A stretch of 64,000 nucleotides of DNA from Bacteroidales bacterium (GTDB lineage: Bacteria; Bacteroidota; Bacteroidia; Bacteroidales; UBA932): assembly GCA_017400135.1 (NCBI GenBank), contig JAFPVJ010000028.1, positions 1-64,000 on the forward strand, in the 5' to 3' direction. Below, piece by piece: positions 17,692 to 25,720 of the stretch. Position 1 is the stretch's first letter. Every line of letters starts with the position of its first letter. Below the pieces are notes generated by a model that was not told the origin of the DNA, ran no database searches, and worked only from the letters and a program-made list of their open reading frames with translations. The position numbers and the translations under genes were made by a program.

Positions 17692-18270
17692 CTATCTATC
17701 ATCGATATCCATCAACTTCTTATCCCGATATAAGTCTAAATAGTATTTGTCGACTGGCCAATACTTTTGGAAATCAACTCCTTCATGATAGGACTTAACA
17801 AAGGCCCATACGACAGATTCTTCGTGGGATGAGAAGAATTTGAGGGGAACCCATTTCCCTTGCCCATCTTCGCCATCAGAGTGAAAGAAACAGACTATTC
17901 CACGAATCTTCTTTTTGCCGAACCAGGATAAGACGCAATCCAGAAATCGCTCTCGGAATCGTTTTGTTTTCCTATGAAATTTGATCAATGATCGAAGGAA
18001 AGGAGGCCGATGGTCTTCGACCAAAAACTGGACGACACGGTTATTTTCGGCTTCGAAGGTTATGCGTTCCCGAAAAATCCTGACGAATTCTTCTGTTACG
18101 AAAGGAGAATCGTCCAAAATGATTTCAGCGCATTGGCGGAATCCACTGATTCGAGTAAAAGAACTGACATCGTCCATTGTTTGCCACTCCTCCTCTGAAC
18201 AACAATGCTCAAAAGCGACTTGGCCACCACCATATTTTTCCCATATTTCTATTTGCTTTTCTTGAATCAT
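17692..18270 (-). CDS. Hypothetical protein (AT-rich orphan)
   Basis: I do not recognise this 192-residue protein. It has no signal or membrane segment and is rich in Glu, Lys, Arg, Phe and Trp, for example GFRQCAEIIL in the N-terminal half, FRERFLDCVLSWFGKKKI at about 108-125 and KYWPVDKYYLDLYRDKK near the end. It is charged and probably cytoplasmic. Its base composition is clearly more AT-rich than both neighbours, it has its own promoter-like element, and repeats flank its 3' side, all of which suggest recent acquisition. It could belong to an immunity or defence module, but nothing in the sequence proves this. Confidence 0.65.
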   Translation of the reverse strand: MIQEKQIEIWEKYGGGQVAFEHCCSEEEWQTMDDVSSFTRISGFRQCAEIILDDSPFVTEEFVRIFRERITFEAENNRVVQFLVEDHRPPFLRSLIKFHRKTKRFRERFLDCVLSWFGKKKIRGIVCFFHSDGEDGQGKWVPLKFFSSHEESVVWAFVKSYHEGVDFQKYWPVDKYYLDLYRDKKLMDIDDR

Positions 18271-18298
18271 GGGCTATTAGGTACTATTCTTCGGCATG

Positions 18299-18306
18299 CA
18301 AATATA
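18299..18306 (-). promoter_or_regulatory. Promoter -7 element for the AT-rich orphan gene
   Basis: The minus strand reads TATATTTG, about 29 bases before the ATG at 18270. A TTGG lies roughly 21 bases further upstream and is a plausible -33 element. Confidence 0.45.
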
Positions 18307-18432
18307 CCCTTTTTCCGTGATTCTCATGCCAATAGGATTACTCCATTTGTGTCCAATCTTTGATAACCTCCCTTTGGGGGGAAGAGGGGTGATGCCGCCG
18401 CAGGGGCGGCCGGATATTTCCAAAAAAAACAG

Positions 18433-18440
18433 TATCTTTG
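18433..18440 (+). promoter_or_regulatory. Promoter -7 element for the patatin-barrel gene
   Basis: TATCTTTG lies 30 bases before the ATG at 18470 and shows that the longer in-frame start at 18296 is wrong. A small GC hairpin (GCCGCC/GGCGGC, 18394-18410) lies just upstream but has no T-run. The rest of the gap holds nothing recognisable. Confidence 0.5.
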
Positions 18441-18469
18441 TTCTTTGGAAATATTGCCCACAAGATACT

Positions 18470-20932
18470 ATGAATCTTCCCAAACGCATTCTAGTCCTGA
18501 TTTTTGCTTTCTTGCCTGCCGTCCTCGGTACGGCGCAGACCCATTTTATCGCTCCGAGTGTCAATCCGGTCGAAGACTCGCTCGCGATTATCCGCGTACG
18601 GGCCAAGATGGACTCGATCCGCCAGCACCGTCCTACTGTCGCGGTGGTACTCGGGGGCGGCGGCGCGCGCGGCATGGCCCACCTGGGGGTCCTGCGATAT
18701 ATCGAGGAGATGGGCATTCCGGTCGATCTGGTGGGCGGAACCAGCATGGGCGGTCTGGTCTCGGGCCTCTATTCGCTCGGTTTCGGGGCGCCGTATCTGG
18801 ATTCGCTGGTACGCGCCATCGACTGGACCGTGATGATGTCTGACAAGATCCCGGACAGTTTCCAATCTTACAAGGTCCGCCAGAACAAGGAGCGTTTCGC
18901 CCTGACGATCCCCTTCCATTATGACGCGGATGACATGCGGAACCGGATCGCCCGGCAGACCCGCTTCAACAAGAACTACGAGCAGAGCGACACCCGTACC
19001 GGCGACATGAGCCAGGAGATGATGGCCAAGGTCGGCATGGGCCTGCCAGACGGCTTCCTGTTCGGGTACAATGTCCGGAACACCCTCAGTTCCGTCACCG
19101 TCGGCTACCAGGATTCCCTGGCCTTTGACGAGCTCCCGGTCCCTTATTTCTGCGTCGCCACGGATATGCTCAGCCTGAACGAAAAGAACTGGACTTCAGG
19201 CAGCCTGGTGGATGCCATGCGGTCCACGATGGCGATTCCCGGCTATTTCCGTCCTGTCCGGCTGGAGGGCATGGTGCTGGTGGACGGCGGCACCCGCAAC
19301 AATTTCCCGGTGGACATCGCGCGGGCGATGGGCGCGGACATCGTCATCGGATCGGAAATGCCGACCCCGCGCAACCTTGCTGACCTCGGCGGCCTGGCCA
19401 ACCTTCTCATGCAGAACATCACCCTGATGTCCGCCGACATCTGTGAGACCAACCGGCGCAACACGGATATCCTGCTCCAGCATGAGTTGAAGGGATACAC
19501 GATGCTGTCTTTCGATTCCAACAGCGTGGATGACATCATCGCCCAGGGATACGCCCGGGCGGTGGAAAACAAGGAGGCCTTCGAAGCGGTCGCGAAACGG
19601 GTCGGCGCCGTCCCGGGCGATCCCTCTACCGAACGCCGCCAGGCCATCGACCTGACCAAGCACAAGGTCCTGGTGGAGAAAATCCGCTATGAAGGCGTCA
19701 CGGAGAAAGAGTCGGACTACATCATCAACCCCGCCCTGCTGCCACGTGACGGAAGATACGGCCGGGAAGAGATCGAGCGGGTCCTGTCCGCCCTTTACGG
19801 CACGAAGGCTTTTGAGTCGGTCACATACCGGATCAGCGGCGACAAAGAGCCCTACACGCTCATTTTCGACTGCCAGAAAGGGCAGACCAACGAAGCCGGC
19901 CTCGGCGTCCACCTGGACCTGGACGAGGCGTTGTACCTGAGCGGCCATCTGGGCATCGGCACACGGAGGCTGAGCGGACTCCGCTTCGTTTCGGAGTTCA
20001 AGGTCGGCCAGGTCACCCAGCTGGACCTGGACCTCTCTTACAAGCCGCTCGCGCAACTGCCCGTCATCGGAGCCGCCTGGAAAAACTCCTATCGGAATTT
20101 CACCTACCGGATGGACGACGTACTCCAGGAGCATGTATTCTCGAAAGCGCGGTACAATGGAGTGAACTCCCGCGTGGAACTGTATGTCGAAGATGCCCGG
20201 CTGATCTATGGGAATGTACGTTTCGGCGCCGCCTACGAGATGGAGCCCTACGAGAATTACCTGGACAACCAGATGCAATGGCAGGGCTGGGATTTCCGCA
20301 GCCGCTGGTTCTCCACGTTCGCCTCTCTCCGCTACGACACGTTCAACGAGAGTTACTTCCCGACCCGCGGTTTCCGGCTCAAACTGGACACGCGCTATGT
20401 ATTCGACGGCTTTTCCACTTATCTGGAAGATGAGGGAATGGAAGCCGGCGATCATTATGAAGGAGACGTTCCCCCCTACAGTGTCGGGATGGTGCAGGCT
20501 TCCGCTGCGATCCCCCTCGGCTCCGTCGTCGTCCTGCAGCCCTCCGTGTACGCAGGCTGGCAGACGGAGCAGCCCGGACGTATGAATTTCATCCACACAC
20601 TGGCGGCCGGCGGCACCCTGCCCAGCCGTTACATCGACAACCAGCTTCCGTTTTTTGGATTCAGCCAGGGGTTCTTTGTGTGCGGCAACTATGCCGCCAC
20701 CGCCCAGATGGACGTCCGCTTCCGCCTGAATCATAAGAACTTCCTCACGCTGCGCGGCGGCGTACTCCAGGACAAGGAAGTGCTGGCGGACCTGTTCCGG
20801 ACCCGCCCCACCGCATACGCCTTCGGTGCGGAGATCGGACAGAAGTCGGTTATCGGCCCGATGAAGCTTGGGACTCAGTGGTGCAGCAAGACCGGATTCT
20901 CCGTCGCCCTGTCGATAGGATTCGATTTCTAG
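18470..20932 (+). CDS. Patatin-like phospholipase fused to an Omp85-type barrel
   Basis: This 820-residue protein has a Sec signal (MNLPKRILVLIFAFLPAVLGTAQ). The patatin domain (about 50-260) has the oxyanion motif GGGGARGMAHLGVL, the nucleophile Ser in GGTSMGGLVSG and the catalytic Asp in LVDGGTRNNFP. A POTRA-like linker (about 395-480) and a 16-strand-type surface-antigen barrel follow, ending in IGFDF. The layout equals type Vd autotransporters such as PlpD: an outer-membrane protein that displays or releases a lipid acyl hydrolase. All catalytic residues are visible. The substrate (phospholipid or lipid A chains) is not known. It ends convergently, overlapping the DUF4421 gene by four bases. 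Confidence 0.9.
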   Translation: MNLPKRILVLIFAFLPAVLGTAQTHFIAPSVNPVEDSLAIIRVRAKMDSIRQHRPTVAVVLGGGGARGMAHLGVLRYIEEMGIPVDLVGGTSMGGLVSGLYSLGFGAPYLDSLVRAIDWTVMMSDKIPDSFQSYKVRQNKERFALTIPFHYDADDMRNRIARQTRFNKNYEQSDTRTGDMSQEMMAKVGMGLPDGFLFGYNVRNTLSSVTVGYQDSLAFDELPVPYFCVATDMLSLNEKNWTSGSLVDAMRSTMAIPGYFRPVRLEGMVLVDGGTRNNFPVDIARAMGADIVIGSEMPTPRNLADLGGLANLLMQNITLMSADICETNRRNTDILLQHELKGYTMLSFDSNSVDDIIAQGYARAVENKEAFEAVAKRVGAVPGDPSTERRQAIDLTKHKVLVEKIRYEGVTEKESDYIINPALLPRDGRYGREEIERVLSALYGTKAFESVTYRISGDKEPYTLIFDCQKGQTNEAGLGVHLDLDEALYLSGHLGIGTRRLSGLRFVSEFKVGQVTQLDLDLSYKPLAQLPVIGAAWKNSYRNFTYRMDDVLQEHVFSKARYNGVNSRVELYVEDARLIYGNVRFGAAYEMEPYENYLDNQMQWQGWDFRSRWFSTFASLRYDTFNESYFPTRGFRLKLDTRYVFDGFSTYLEDEGMEAGDHYEGDVPPYSVGMVQASAAIPLGSVVVLQPSVYAGWQTEQPGRMNFIHTLAAGGTLPSRYIDNQLPFFGFSQGFFVCGNYAATAQMDVRFRLNHKNFLTLRGGVLQDKEVLADLFRTRPTAYAFGAEIGQKSVIGPMKLGTQWCSKTGFSVALSIGFDF

Positions 20933-22077
20933 AAACGCAGGCCCAGCCGCAGGGCGACCATCCATCGGTAATAATGGCCGGATGTCGCCACCCTTTGGGC
21001 GATGATGCCCTGGTGGGGCAACTCCGAAAGTCCCTTGTAGGAGAAACTGTCGTAGCTGGCGGAAAGGTTGGCCGTGAAAAGGTCACGTGACCAACCCATG
21101 CCGACGCGGGCGACGTAATTGACGAGAAGATTTCCGTTCATCACACTCTTGTGGAAGACAGAATATGTGCCGTCTTCCTCTTGATCGTAAGCCGTGGAGG
21201 TGAACTGGTTGAACAGGGTCACCATGGGCAGGAATGTCGCATTGAACGTCAGGTTGCGCAGGCCCTTGTCGCGTTCTCCCGTCGGCTGCCGGTGCAGCGC
21301 CACGAGATTGTAGGAGTAGCCGCCACCGAAGGATACCTGAGCGGAGGTCTGCCGAGCCTGCTGGCCCGTCCAGAGGGCGATTTCCTCCGAAGGGTCGATG
21401 CTGAATTCTCCCAGGATCAGTTTGGTGCCGAACATCCAGCTTCCAGCGCTGCAGCGTTGGAACAGGTTCCCCTTGTAAGCGGCGGAATAGGCGAAGGTCC
21501 GGCGGTTGAACGCATAGAAGGCATCGACGATGAACGAACGCAGGTGTCCGGGATTCTCGGTGGTCCCCTCCCGGTTTTCATAGGCCCAATGCCCCTCTTC
21601 CCCAACGACATTATGGAAAGAGACCGGCTGGGCCAGGTTGAAGTATTGCACCTGGATGGCACTGCCGGCAGAGAGATAGTCGAAGGAGAAGAAATCGTCC
21701 TGGCCCTTCCCTTTGATCTGTTGACTGAAGCCCAGGTTCATGCTGCCGTAGCCCAGTTGGACACCCAGGGCCTTGTCCACGTCCCCCTGCAGGACGGCAT
21801 GGGTCCGGGCAGGGATCTCCTCATAAATCAGATTGTAGTTATCGTCCAACACACCGATGCCGACCTGGTACGACTTCTCCTGGGACATGGCGGCCTGCCG
21901 GACGTCTCCCGTCAGCGCGAGGTGGAAGCGGGGCTTGGGTTGATAGATGGCCGCCGGATCCAGTTCGGGGGACGGGCCGGCGATCCGGTCGATGAAGGCA
22001 CGGAATCCGCTTTCCTGCGCATGGGCAGGAACGGCGAGCAGTCCGGCCACCACAAGGGCGAGTAAGGAACGGTTCAA
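20929..22077 (-). CDS. DUF4421-type outer-membrane beta-barrel protein
   Basis: This 382-residue protein has a Sec signal (RSLLALVVAGLLAVPAHAQ). The motif AAIYQPKPRFHLALTG after it is typical of DUF4421. Alternating amphipathic strands follow to the C-terminal LRLGLRF, with a terminal Phe as in outer-membrane barrels. The apparent start codon is TTG (22075-22077); no ATG fits the signal, so this is an unusual start. It begins 11 bases after the stop of the lipoprotein gene at 22089, so both are probably one operon. The function is unknown. Confidence 0.75.
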   Translation of the reverse strand: MNRSLLALVVAGLLAVPAHAQESGFRAFIDRIAGPSPELDPAAIYQPKPRFHLALTGDVRQAAMSQEKSYQVGIGVLDDNYNLIYEEIPARTHAVLQGDVDKALGVQLGYGSMNLGFSQQIKGKGQDDFFSFDYLSAGSAIQVQYFNLAQPVSFHNVVGEEGHWAYENREGTTENPGHLRSFIVDAFYAFNRRTFAYSAAYKGNLFQRCSAGSWMFGTKLILGEFSIDPSEEIALWTGQQARQTSAQVSFGGGYSYNLVALHRQPTGERDKGLRNLTFNATFLPMVTLFNQFTSTAYDQEEDGTYSVFHKSVMNGNLLVNYVARVGMGWSRDLFTANLSASYDSFSYKGLSELPHQGIIAQRVATSGHYYRWMVALRLGLRF

Positions 22078-22088
22078 GGGATTGTGGA

Positions 22089-22793
22089 TTAACGGATAAA
22101 CTCTTTCAACAGTTTATGCAGGAGCTCGCTGACGTAACCTTGCTCCGTCGGATGGGAAGAGAAGGTCGGCACTTCCTTGACAAAATGCACCACCCGGTCC
22201 GTCTGCCCGTCGATCACGGCGCAAAACATGATGTTGCCATAGGGATCACTCACCGTGTAGTTCTGGGAAGGATTGGTGATGCCCCGGATGCCTGTAAGGG
22301 ACTCGATCGCCTTGTCGATGGCTTTTCCGGCCGTCTTCTCTATCTTCTCGCGCTGGTAGCCTACCTTGGTCTGGGTGTAGCCGTAGGAATAAATGACAAT
22401 CCCATAACGGAGTCCGCTGTCGTCAATGAGTTTACGCAGGGACTTGGGCACGCGAAGGCGGCCGTAATTCCCCGGATCGACATCCTCGAACGCCCGGAAC
22501 CAGTTCTGCATGTCCACATTATCGCCCGCATAGTCCGCCGGGATCATATCGGAGAACGGGAAACGCTCCGAGTTGATGATATTCTTGATCAGCGAAGTGG
22601 CCTTCTGGGAATCGCCCTCATCATAACGTCCCTTCCCATCGTCACCATAGCAGACGATGAAGGAATAAGGCTGGATATAAGCATACTCCGGAATCGCGGA
22701 GAGGTTCACATCCGAAGCGGTGTGACGGGAAGCGCCACAAGCGGTAAGTGCGAAAAGCGCCAGAACGGCAACGATTATCTTTGTGTATTTCAT
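22089..22793 (-). CDS. Lipoprotein of unknown function
   Basis: This 234-residue protein has a lipoprotein signal ending ALFALTAC (Cys 19). The mature part is soluble, with the motifs YAYIQPYSFIVCYGDDG, FRAFEDVDPGNYGRLRVP and VVHFVKEVP. No family was recognised. The operon with the DUF4421 barrel protein suggests a joint role in the outer membrane, perhaps as lipoprotein partner of the barrel. A -7 element TACCTTTG lies about 40 bases upstream. Confidence 0.75.
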   Translation of the reverse strand: MKYTKIIVAVLALFALTACGASRHTASDVNLSAIPEYAYIQPYSFIVCYGDDGKGRYDEGDSQKATSLIKNIINSERFPFSDMIPADYAGDNVDMQNWFRAFEDVDPGNYGRLRVPKSLRKLIDDSGLRYGIVIYSYGYTQTKVGYQREKIEKTAGKAIDKAIESLTGIRGITNPSQNYTVSDPYGNIMFCAVIDGQTDRVVHFVKEVPTFSSHPTEQGYVSELLHKLLKEFIR

Positions 22794-22832
22794 GGTGTCA
22801 ACTAGATTTCGAATGGTAATGTTTTAAGATTA

Positions 22833-22840
22833 CAAAGGTA
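22833..22840 (-). promoter_or_regulatory. Promoter -7 element for the lipoprotein-DUF4421 operon
   Basis: The minus strand reads TACCTTTG about 40 bases before the ATG at 22793 and just after the terminator of the tRNA gene. This fits independent transcription of the two units. Confidence 0.45.
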
Positions 22841-22849
22841 GCAATTTGT

Positions 22850-22889
22850 TTAAAAAAAGAAAAGCACCTACGTCCGACGTAAGTGCTTC
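22850..22889 (-). terminator. Rho-independent terminator of the tRNA-Val transcript
   Basis: A 12-base-pair hairpin (AAGCACTTACGT and ACGTAGGTGCTT on the minus strand, one G-T pair, loop CGG) is followed by a T-rich run on the minus strand (complement of the A-run 22852-22864). It lies 13 bases after the tRNA 3' end. Confidence 0.8.
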
Positions 22890-22901
22890 GAAATGCGTTG
22901 T

Positions 22902-22975
22902 GAGGATACTCAGATTTGAACTGAGGACCTCTTGCCTGTCAAGCAAGCGCTCTAAACCAACTGAGCTATACCCTC
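22902..22975 (-). tRNA. tRNA-Val (GAC)
   Basis: The minus strand folds as a full cloverleaf. The acceptor arm is GAGGGTA with TATCCTC, and the D-arm is GCTC/GAGC. The anticodon stem CTTGC/GCAAG encloses TTGACAG (anticodon GAC), and the T-arm is CTCAG-TTCAAAT-CTGAG. The discriminator is A and no CCA is encoded. The anticodon reads GUC and GUU valine codons. It has its own consensus promoter and terminator. Confidence 0.97.
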
Positions 22976-22985
22976 ATTGGGACTG

Positions 22986-23016
22986 CAAAGGTAGTCATTA
23001 TTTTCATATTTGCAAA
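22986..23016 (-). promoter_or_regulatory. Consensus promoter of tRNA-Val
   Basis: On the minus strand, TTTG (23016-23013) is followed after exactly 19 bases by TACCTTTG (22993-22986). This is the full Bacteroidota -33/-7 consensus, placed about ten bases before the mature tRNA 5' end. It is the best promoter in the window and supports the phylum assignment. Confidence 0.8.
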
Positions 23017-23056
23017 TTTTTGTAACTTTACATACCGCAACGAATAACACTGCCCG

Positions 23057-24262
23057 ATGAGTCTTTCTTCCGCCCTGCGCAAAACCCTTTTGCCGCTTTG
23101 TACGGCCGTCCTGGCTCTGGCCTGCACCGCCTGCCGAGACGACAGCACCCGTTTCATCTATTTCACGGACACCCATTTCCCGGATTCCGATCCGGAGCAG
23201 CCGGCCCTGTTCGAGCCCATTTGCCGCGCGGAGGGAATTCCTTATGTGATATGGGGCGGAGACGCCGTCGCCCGCTATGCCGATCCGGACAGCGCCTGGG
23301 CGATGCAGAGCCAGATCGAGGAGCAGATCAGCCGTTTCGCCTCGGTCTATAACATACGGGGCAACCACGATTTCAGCCGCCGCGTGCGGCCCGGCGAAGA
23401 AGGCACCGGCACCACCCTGAACCAGATTGAGACGGCCGAACGCCTGAAGGCATTCCGCCCGGGAGCCGCCGTCACCAACGAAGCGGACTCCGGGGCCTGC
23501 TATTATTTCTTTGACGACGGCAAGGCCCGCGTGCGCTACCTCATCCTGGACACCCACGACAAGGTCACCGATGAAAACAAGGCCATGAGTACGCGATACG
23601 GTGTGGGCAAGGTCCAGCGGCAGTGGGTATGTGACGAGGCCATCGGAACCCTGAAACCCGGCTGGTCTCTTCTGCTTTTCAGCCATGCGCCCATCTGGTG
23701 GCCCGGATACGACCAGCACTACGAGAAATCATTCCCGATGATACGGGAAGCGGCTAAGGCCCGAGGCGTTCCGATCCTCTTCTGCATGGCCGGCCATATC
23801 CACCGCGACACCCAGCTCGCGCAGGACGGCCTCTGGGAGATTACCACTTACTGTTATACGCCCACCTTCGCGCGCGTGCAAATGTTCGACACGGAACCTG
23901 CGACGCGCGAAGGCACAGACCGGCCCTGCTTCGAGGTCGCTACCCTCGAAAAGGGCCATAAAATCCTGAATCTTAGGCGCGTCGGCGCCGGACACAGCCG
24001 GAGTTTCCACCTCCAGCCCATAGTCCTGCAAGCCGGAGCTAAAGCCCGGATCCGCCCCCGCCTGAAGGAAGTCGAGCGCTGGGAGACCCTGGATGCCTAC
24101 GACATTTCCCTGAGCCATGAAGAATGGGCCTACAACAACCGTTTCATCTCCTTCGATCCCGCCACGCACACCGTCACCGGCATTCAGGCCGGAGAAGCGA
24201 TGGTCGTCGCCATCGCCCCGGACGGGGCGCGGGAGTCCTTCCTCATCCAAGTAAAACAATAA
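23057..24262 (+). CDS. Metallophosphoesterase lipoprotein with C-terminal Ig-like domain
   Basis: This 401-residue protein has a lipoprotein signal ending LALACTAC, followed by RDDS, an acidic stretch like surface-export signals. The calcineurin-type phosphoesterase domain shows IYFTDTHFPD (about 35), VIWGGD, IRGNHD, LLLFSHAP and CMAGHIHRDTQ, so all metal-binding blocks are present. The C-terminal 85 residues (TVTGIQAGEAMVVAIAPDG) look like a BIG2/Ig-like module. It precedes the GH29 gene by ten bases. The substrate is unknown. A role in dephosphorylating a glycan or nucleotide beside the fucosidase is inference. Confidence 0.85.
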   Translation: MSLSSALRKTLLPLCTAVLALACTACRDDSTRFIYFTDTHFPDSDPEQPALFEPICRAEGIPYVIWGGDAVARYADPDSAWAMQSQIEEQISRFASVYNIRGNHDFSRRVRPGEEGTGTTLNQIETAERLKAFRPGAAVTNEADSGACYYFFDDGKARVRYLILDTHDKVTDENKAMSTRYGVGKVQRQWVCDEAIGTLKPGWSLLLFSHAPIWWPGYDQHYEKSFPMIREAAKARGVPILFCMAGHIHRDTQLAQDGLWEITTYCYTPTFARVQMFDTEPATREGTDRPCFEVATLEKGHKILNLRRVGAGHSRSFHLQPIVLQAGAKARIRPRLKEVERWETLDAYDISLSHEEWAYNNRFISFDPATHTVTGIQAGEAMVVAIAPDGARESFLIQVKQ

Positions 24263-24272
24263 CCCAGACAAT

Positions 24273-25658
24273 ATGAAAAGAATCGCAACCCTCCTCATCG
24301 CAGGACTGATCTGCACTACGCTGCTGCCGCAGGCCGCCCAGGCCCAGAAAAACCGCAAAAAAGCAGAGGCGCCGGCACCCGCTCCGGAATTCACCCTCCC
24401 CTCCACCGAGACCCGGGAGCAAAAACTCGAGCGCATGAAATGGTGGACCGACGCCCGGTTCGGCATGTTCATCCACTGGGGACTCTATGCCATGCCGGCC
24501 CGGCACGAATGGGTCAAGAACAAGGAGCGCCTGACCAACGAGGATTACCAGAAGTACTTCGACCATTTCGACCCGGACCTGTTCAATCCGAAGGAATGGG
24601 CCAGGATGGCCAGGGAGGCCGGCATGAAATACGTCGTCCTGACCTCCAAGCACCACGAAGGCTTCTGCATGTGGGACTCGAAATACACGGACTACAAGTG
24701 TACCAGCACTCCGTGCGGCCGCGACCTGATCCGGGAATTCGTGGATGCGTTCCGGGCCGAAGGCCTGAAGGTCGGCTTCTATTATTCCCTGTTGGACTGG
24801 CACCATCCGGACTACACCATCGACCGCTGCCATCCCCAGCGCATCGACAAGGGGACGCCGGAGGACTATGCCAAACTCAATGAAGGCAAGGACATGAACG
24901 TCTACCGCCAATATATGAAGGACCAGGTCACCGAACTGCTGACCCAGTACGGCAAGATCGACATCATCTGGTTCGACTTCTCCTTCCCCGGTGAGAACGG
25001 AAAGGGGCGCGACGACTGGGATTCCGAAGGCCTGCTCAAACTCGCCCGGACGCTCCAGCCCGGCATCATCGTCGATGACCGGCTGGACCTGAAGGACGTA
25101 AAGGGCGGCTGGGACATCCTGACCCCCGAGCAGACGAAAGTGGCCTCCTGCCCTACCTGGGACGGTGAAAAAGCCACTTGGGAGACCTGCCAGACCTTCT
25201 CCGGATCCTGGGGTTACCACCGCGACGAAGCCACCTGGAAGAGCGTCCCGCAGCTGCTGGAACTCCTGATCGAGACAGTGAGCAAGGAAGGGAACCTCCT
25301 GCTCAACGTCGGTCCCACGGCGCGCGGCGAATTCGATCAGCGGGCTCAGGACCGTCTGGAAGGCATCGGGAAATGGATGCACGCCAACAGCCGCTCCATC
25401 TACGGCTGCACGGCGGCACCGGAAGATATCCCGGCGCCTGAAAGGACCCTGCTGACTTATAATCCGGAGAAAAACCGGCTATACGTCCACCTGATCGACT
25501 ATCCCCTGGGCCAACTCAGGATTGCGTTCGCAGACAGGATCGCCTATGCCCAGTTCCTCCACGACGGATCGGAGATCAAGTTCGACAAGGAATTCCTTTA
25601 CACGCCGGTCCTGAAACCGGATGTGGAAGTCCCGGTGATAGAGGTTTTCCTCAAATAA
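24273..25658 (+). CDS. Alpha-L-fucosidase (GH29), secreted
   Basis: This 461-residue protein has a Sec signal (about 1-25) and a Lys/Ala/Pro-rich linker. It has a GH29 TIM barrel: ARFGMFIHWGLYAMPARHEW at the start, SKHHEGFCMWDSKYTDY, FYYSLLDWHHPD, and the nucleophile Asp in IDIIWFDFSFPG (about 233). The end GNLLLNVGPTARGEFDQ is also diagnostic, and a C-terminal beta-sandwich follows. It releases terminal alpha-L-fucose from glycans in the periplasm or outside. It forms a two-gene operon with the metallophosphoesterase upstream. A second, more distant GH29 lies at 44676. Confidence 0.92.
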   Translation: MKRIATLLIAGLICTTLLPQAAQAQKNRKKAEAPAPAPEFTLPSTETREQKLERMKWWTDARFGMFIHWGLYAMPARHEWVKNKERLTNEDYQKYFDHFDPDLFNPKEWARMAREAGMKYVVLTSKHHEGFCMWDSKYTDYKCTSTPCGRDLIREFVDAFRAEGLKVGFYYSLLDWHHPDYTIDRCHPQRIDKGTPEDYAKLNEGKDMNVYRQYMKDQVTELLTQYGKIDIIWFDFSFPGENGKGRDDWDSEGLLKLARTLQPGIIVDDRLDLKDVKGGWDILTPEQTKVASCPTWDGEKATWETCQTFSGSWGYHRDEATWKSVPQLLELLIETVSKEGNLLLNVGPTARGEFDQRAQDRLEGIGKWMHANSRSIYGCTAAPEDIPAPERTLLTYNPEKNRLYVHLIDYPLGQLRIAFADRIAYAQFLHDGSEIKFDKEFLYTPVLKPDVEVPVIEVFLK

Positions 25659-25671
25659 ACGGAAAAATGCT

Positions 25672-25679
25672 TATCTTTG
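25672..25679 (+). promoter_or_regulatory. Promoter -7 element for the Omp85-like gene
   Basis: TATCTTTG matches the consensus, 42 bases before the ATG at 25721. Confidence 0.5.
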
Positions 25680-25720
25680 GCGCCACATATAATTAAAACA
25701 CTAATCAAGACTTACGCTTA

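Noticed and set aside
18394..18410. Rho-independent terminator before the patatin gene
   Set aside because: The 6-base GC hairpin has no T-run on either strand.
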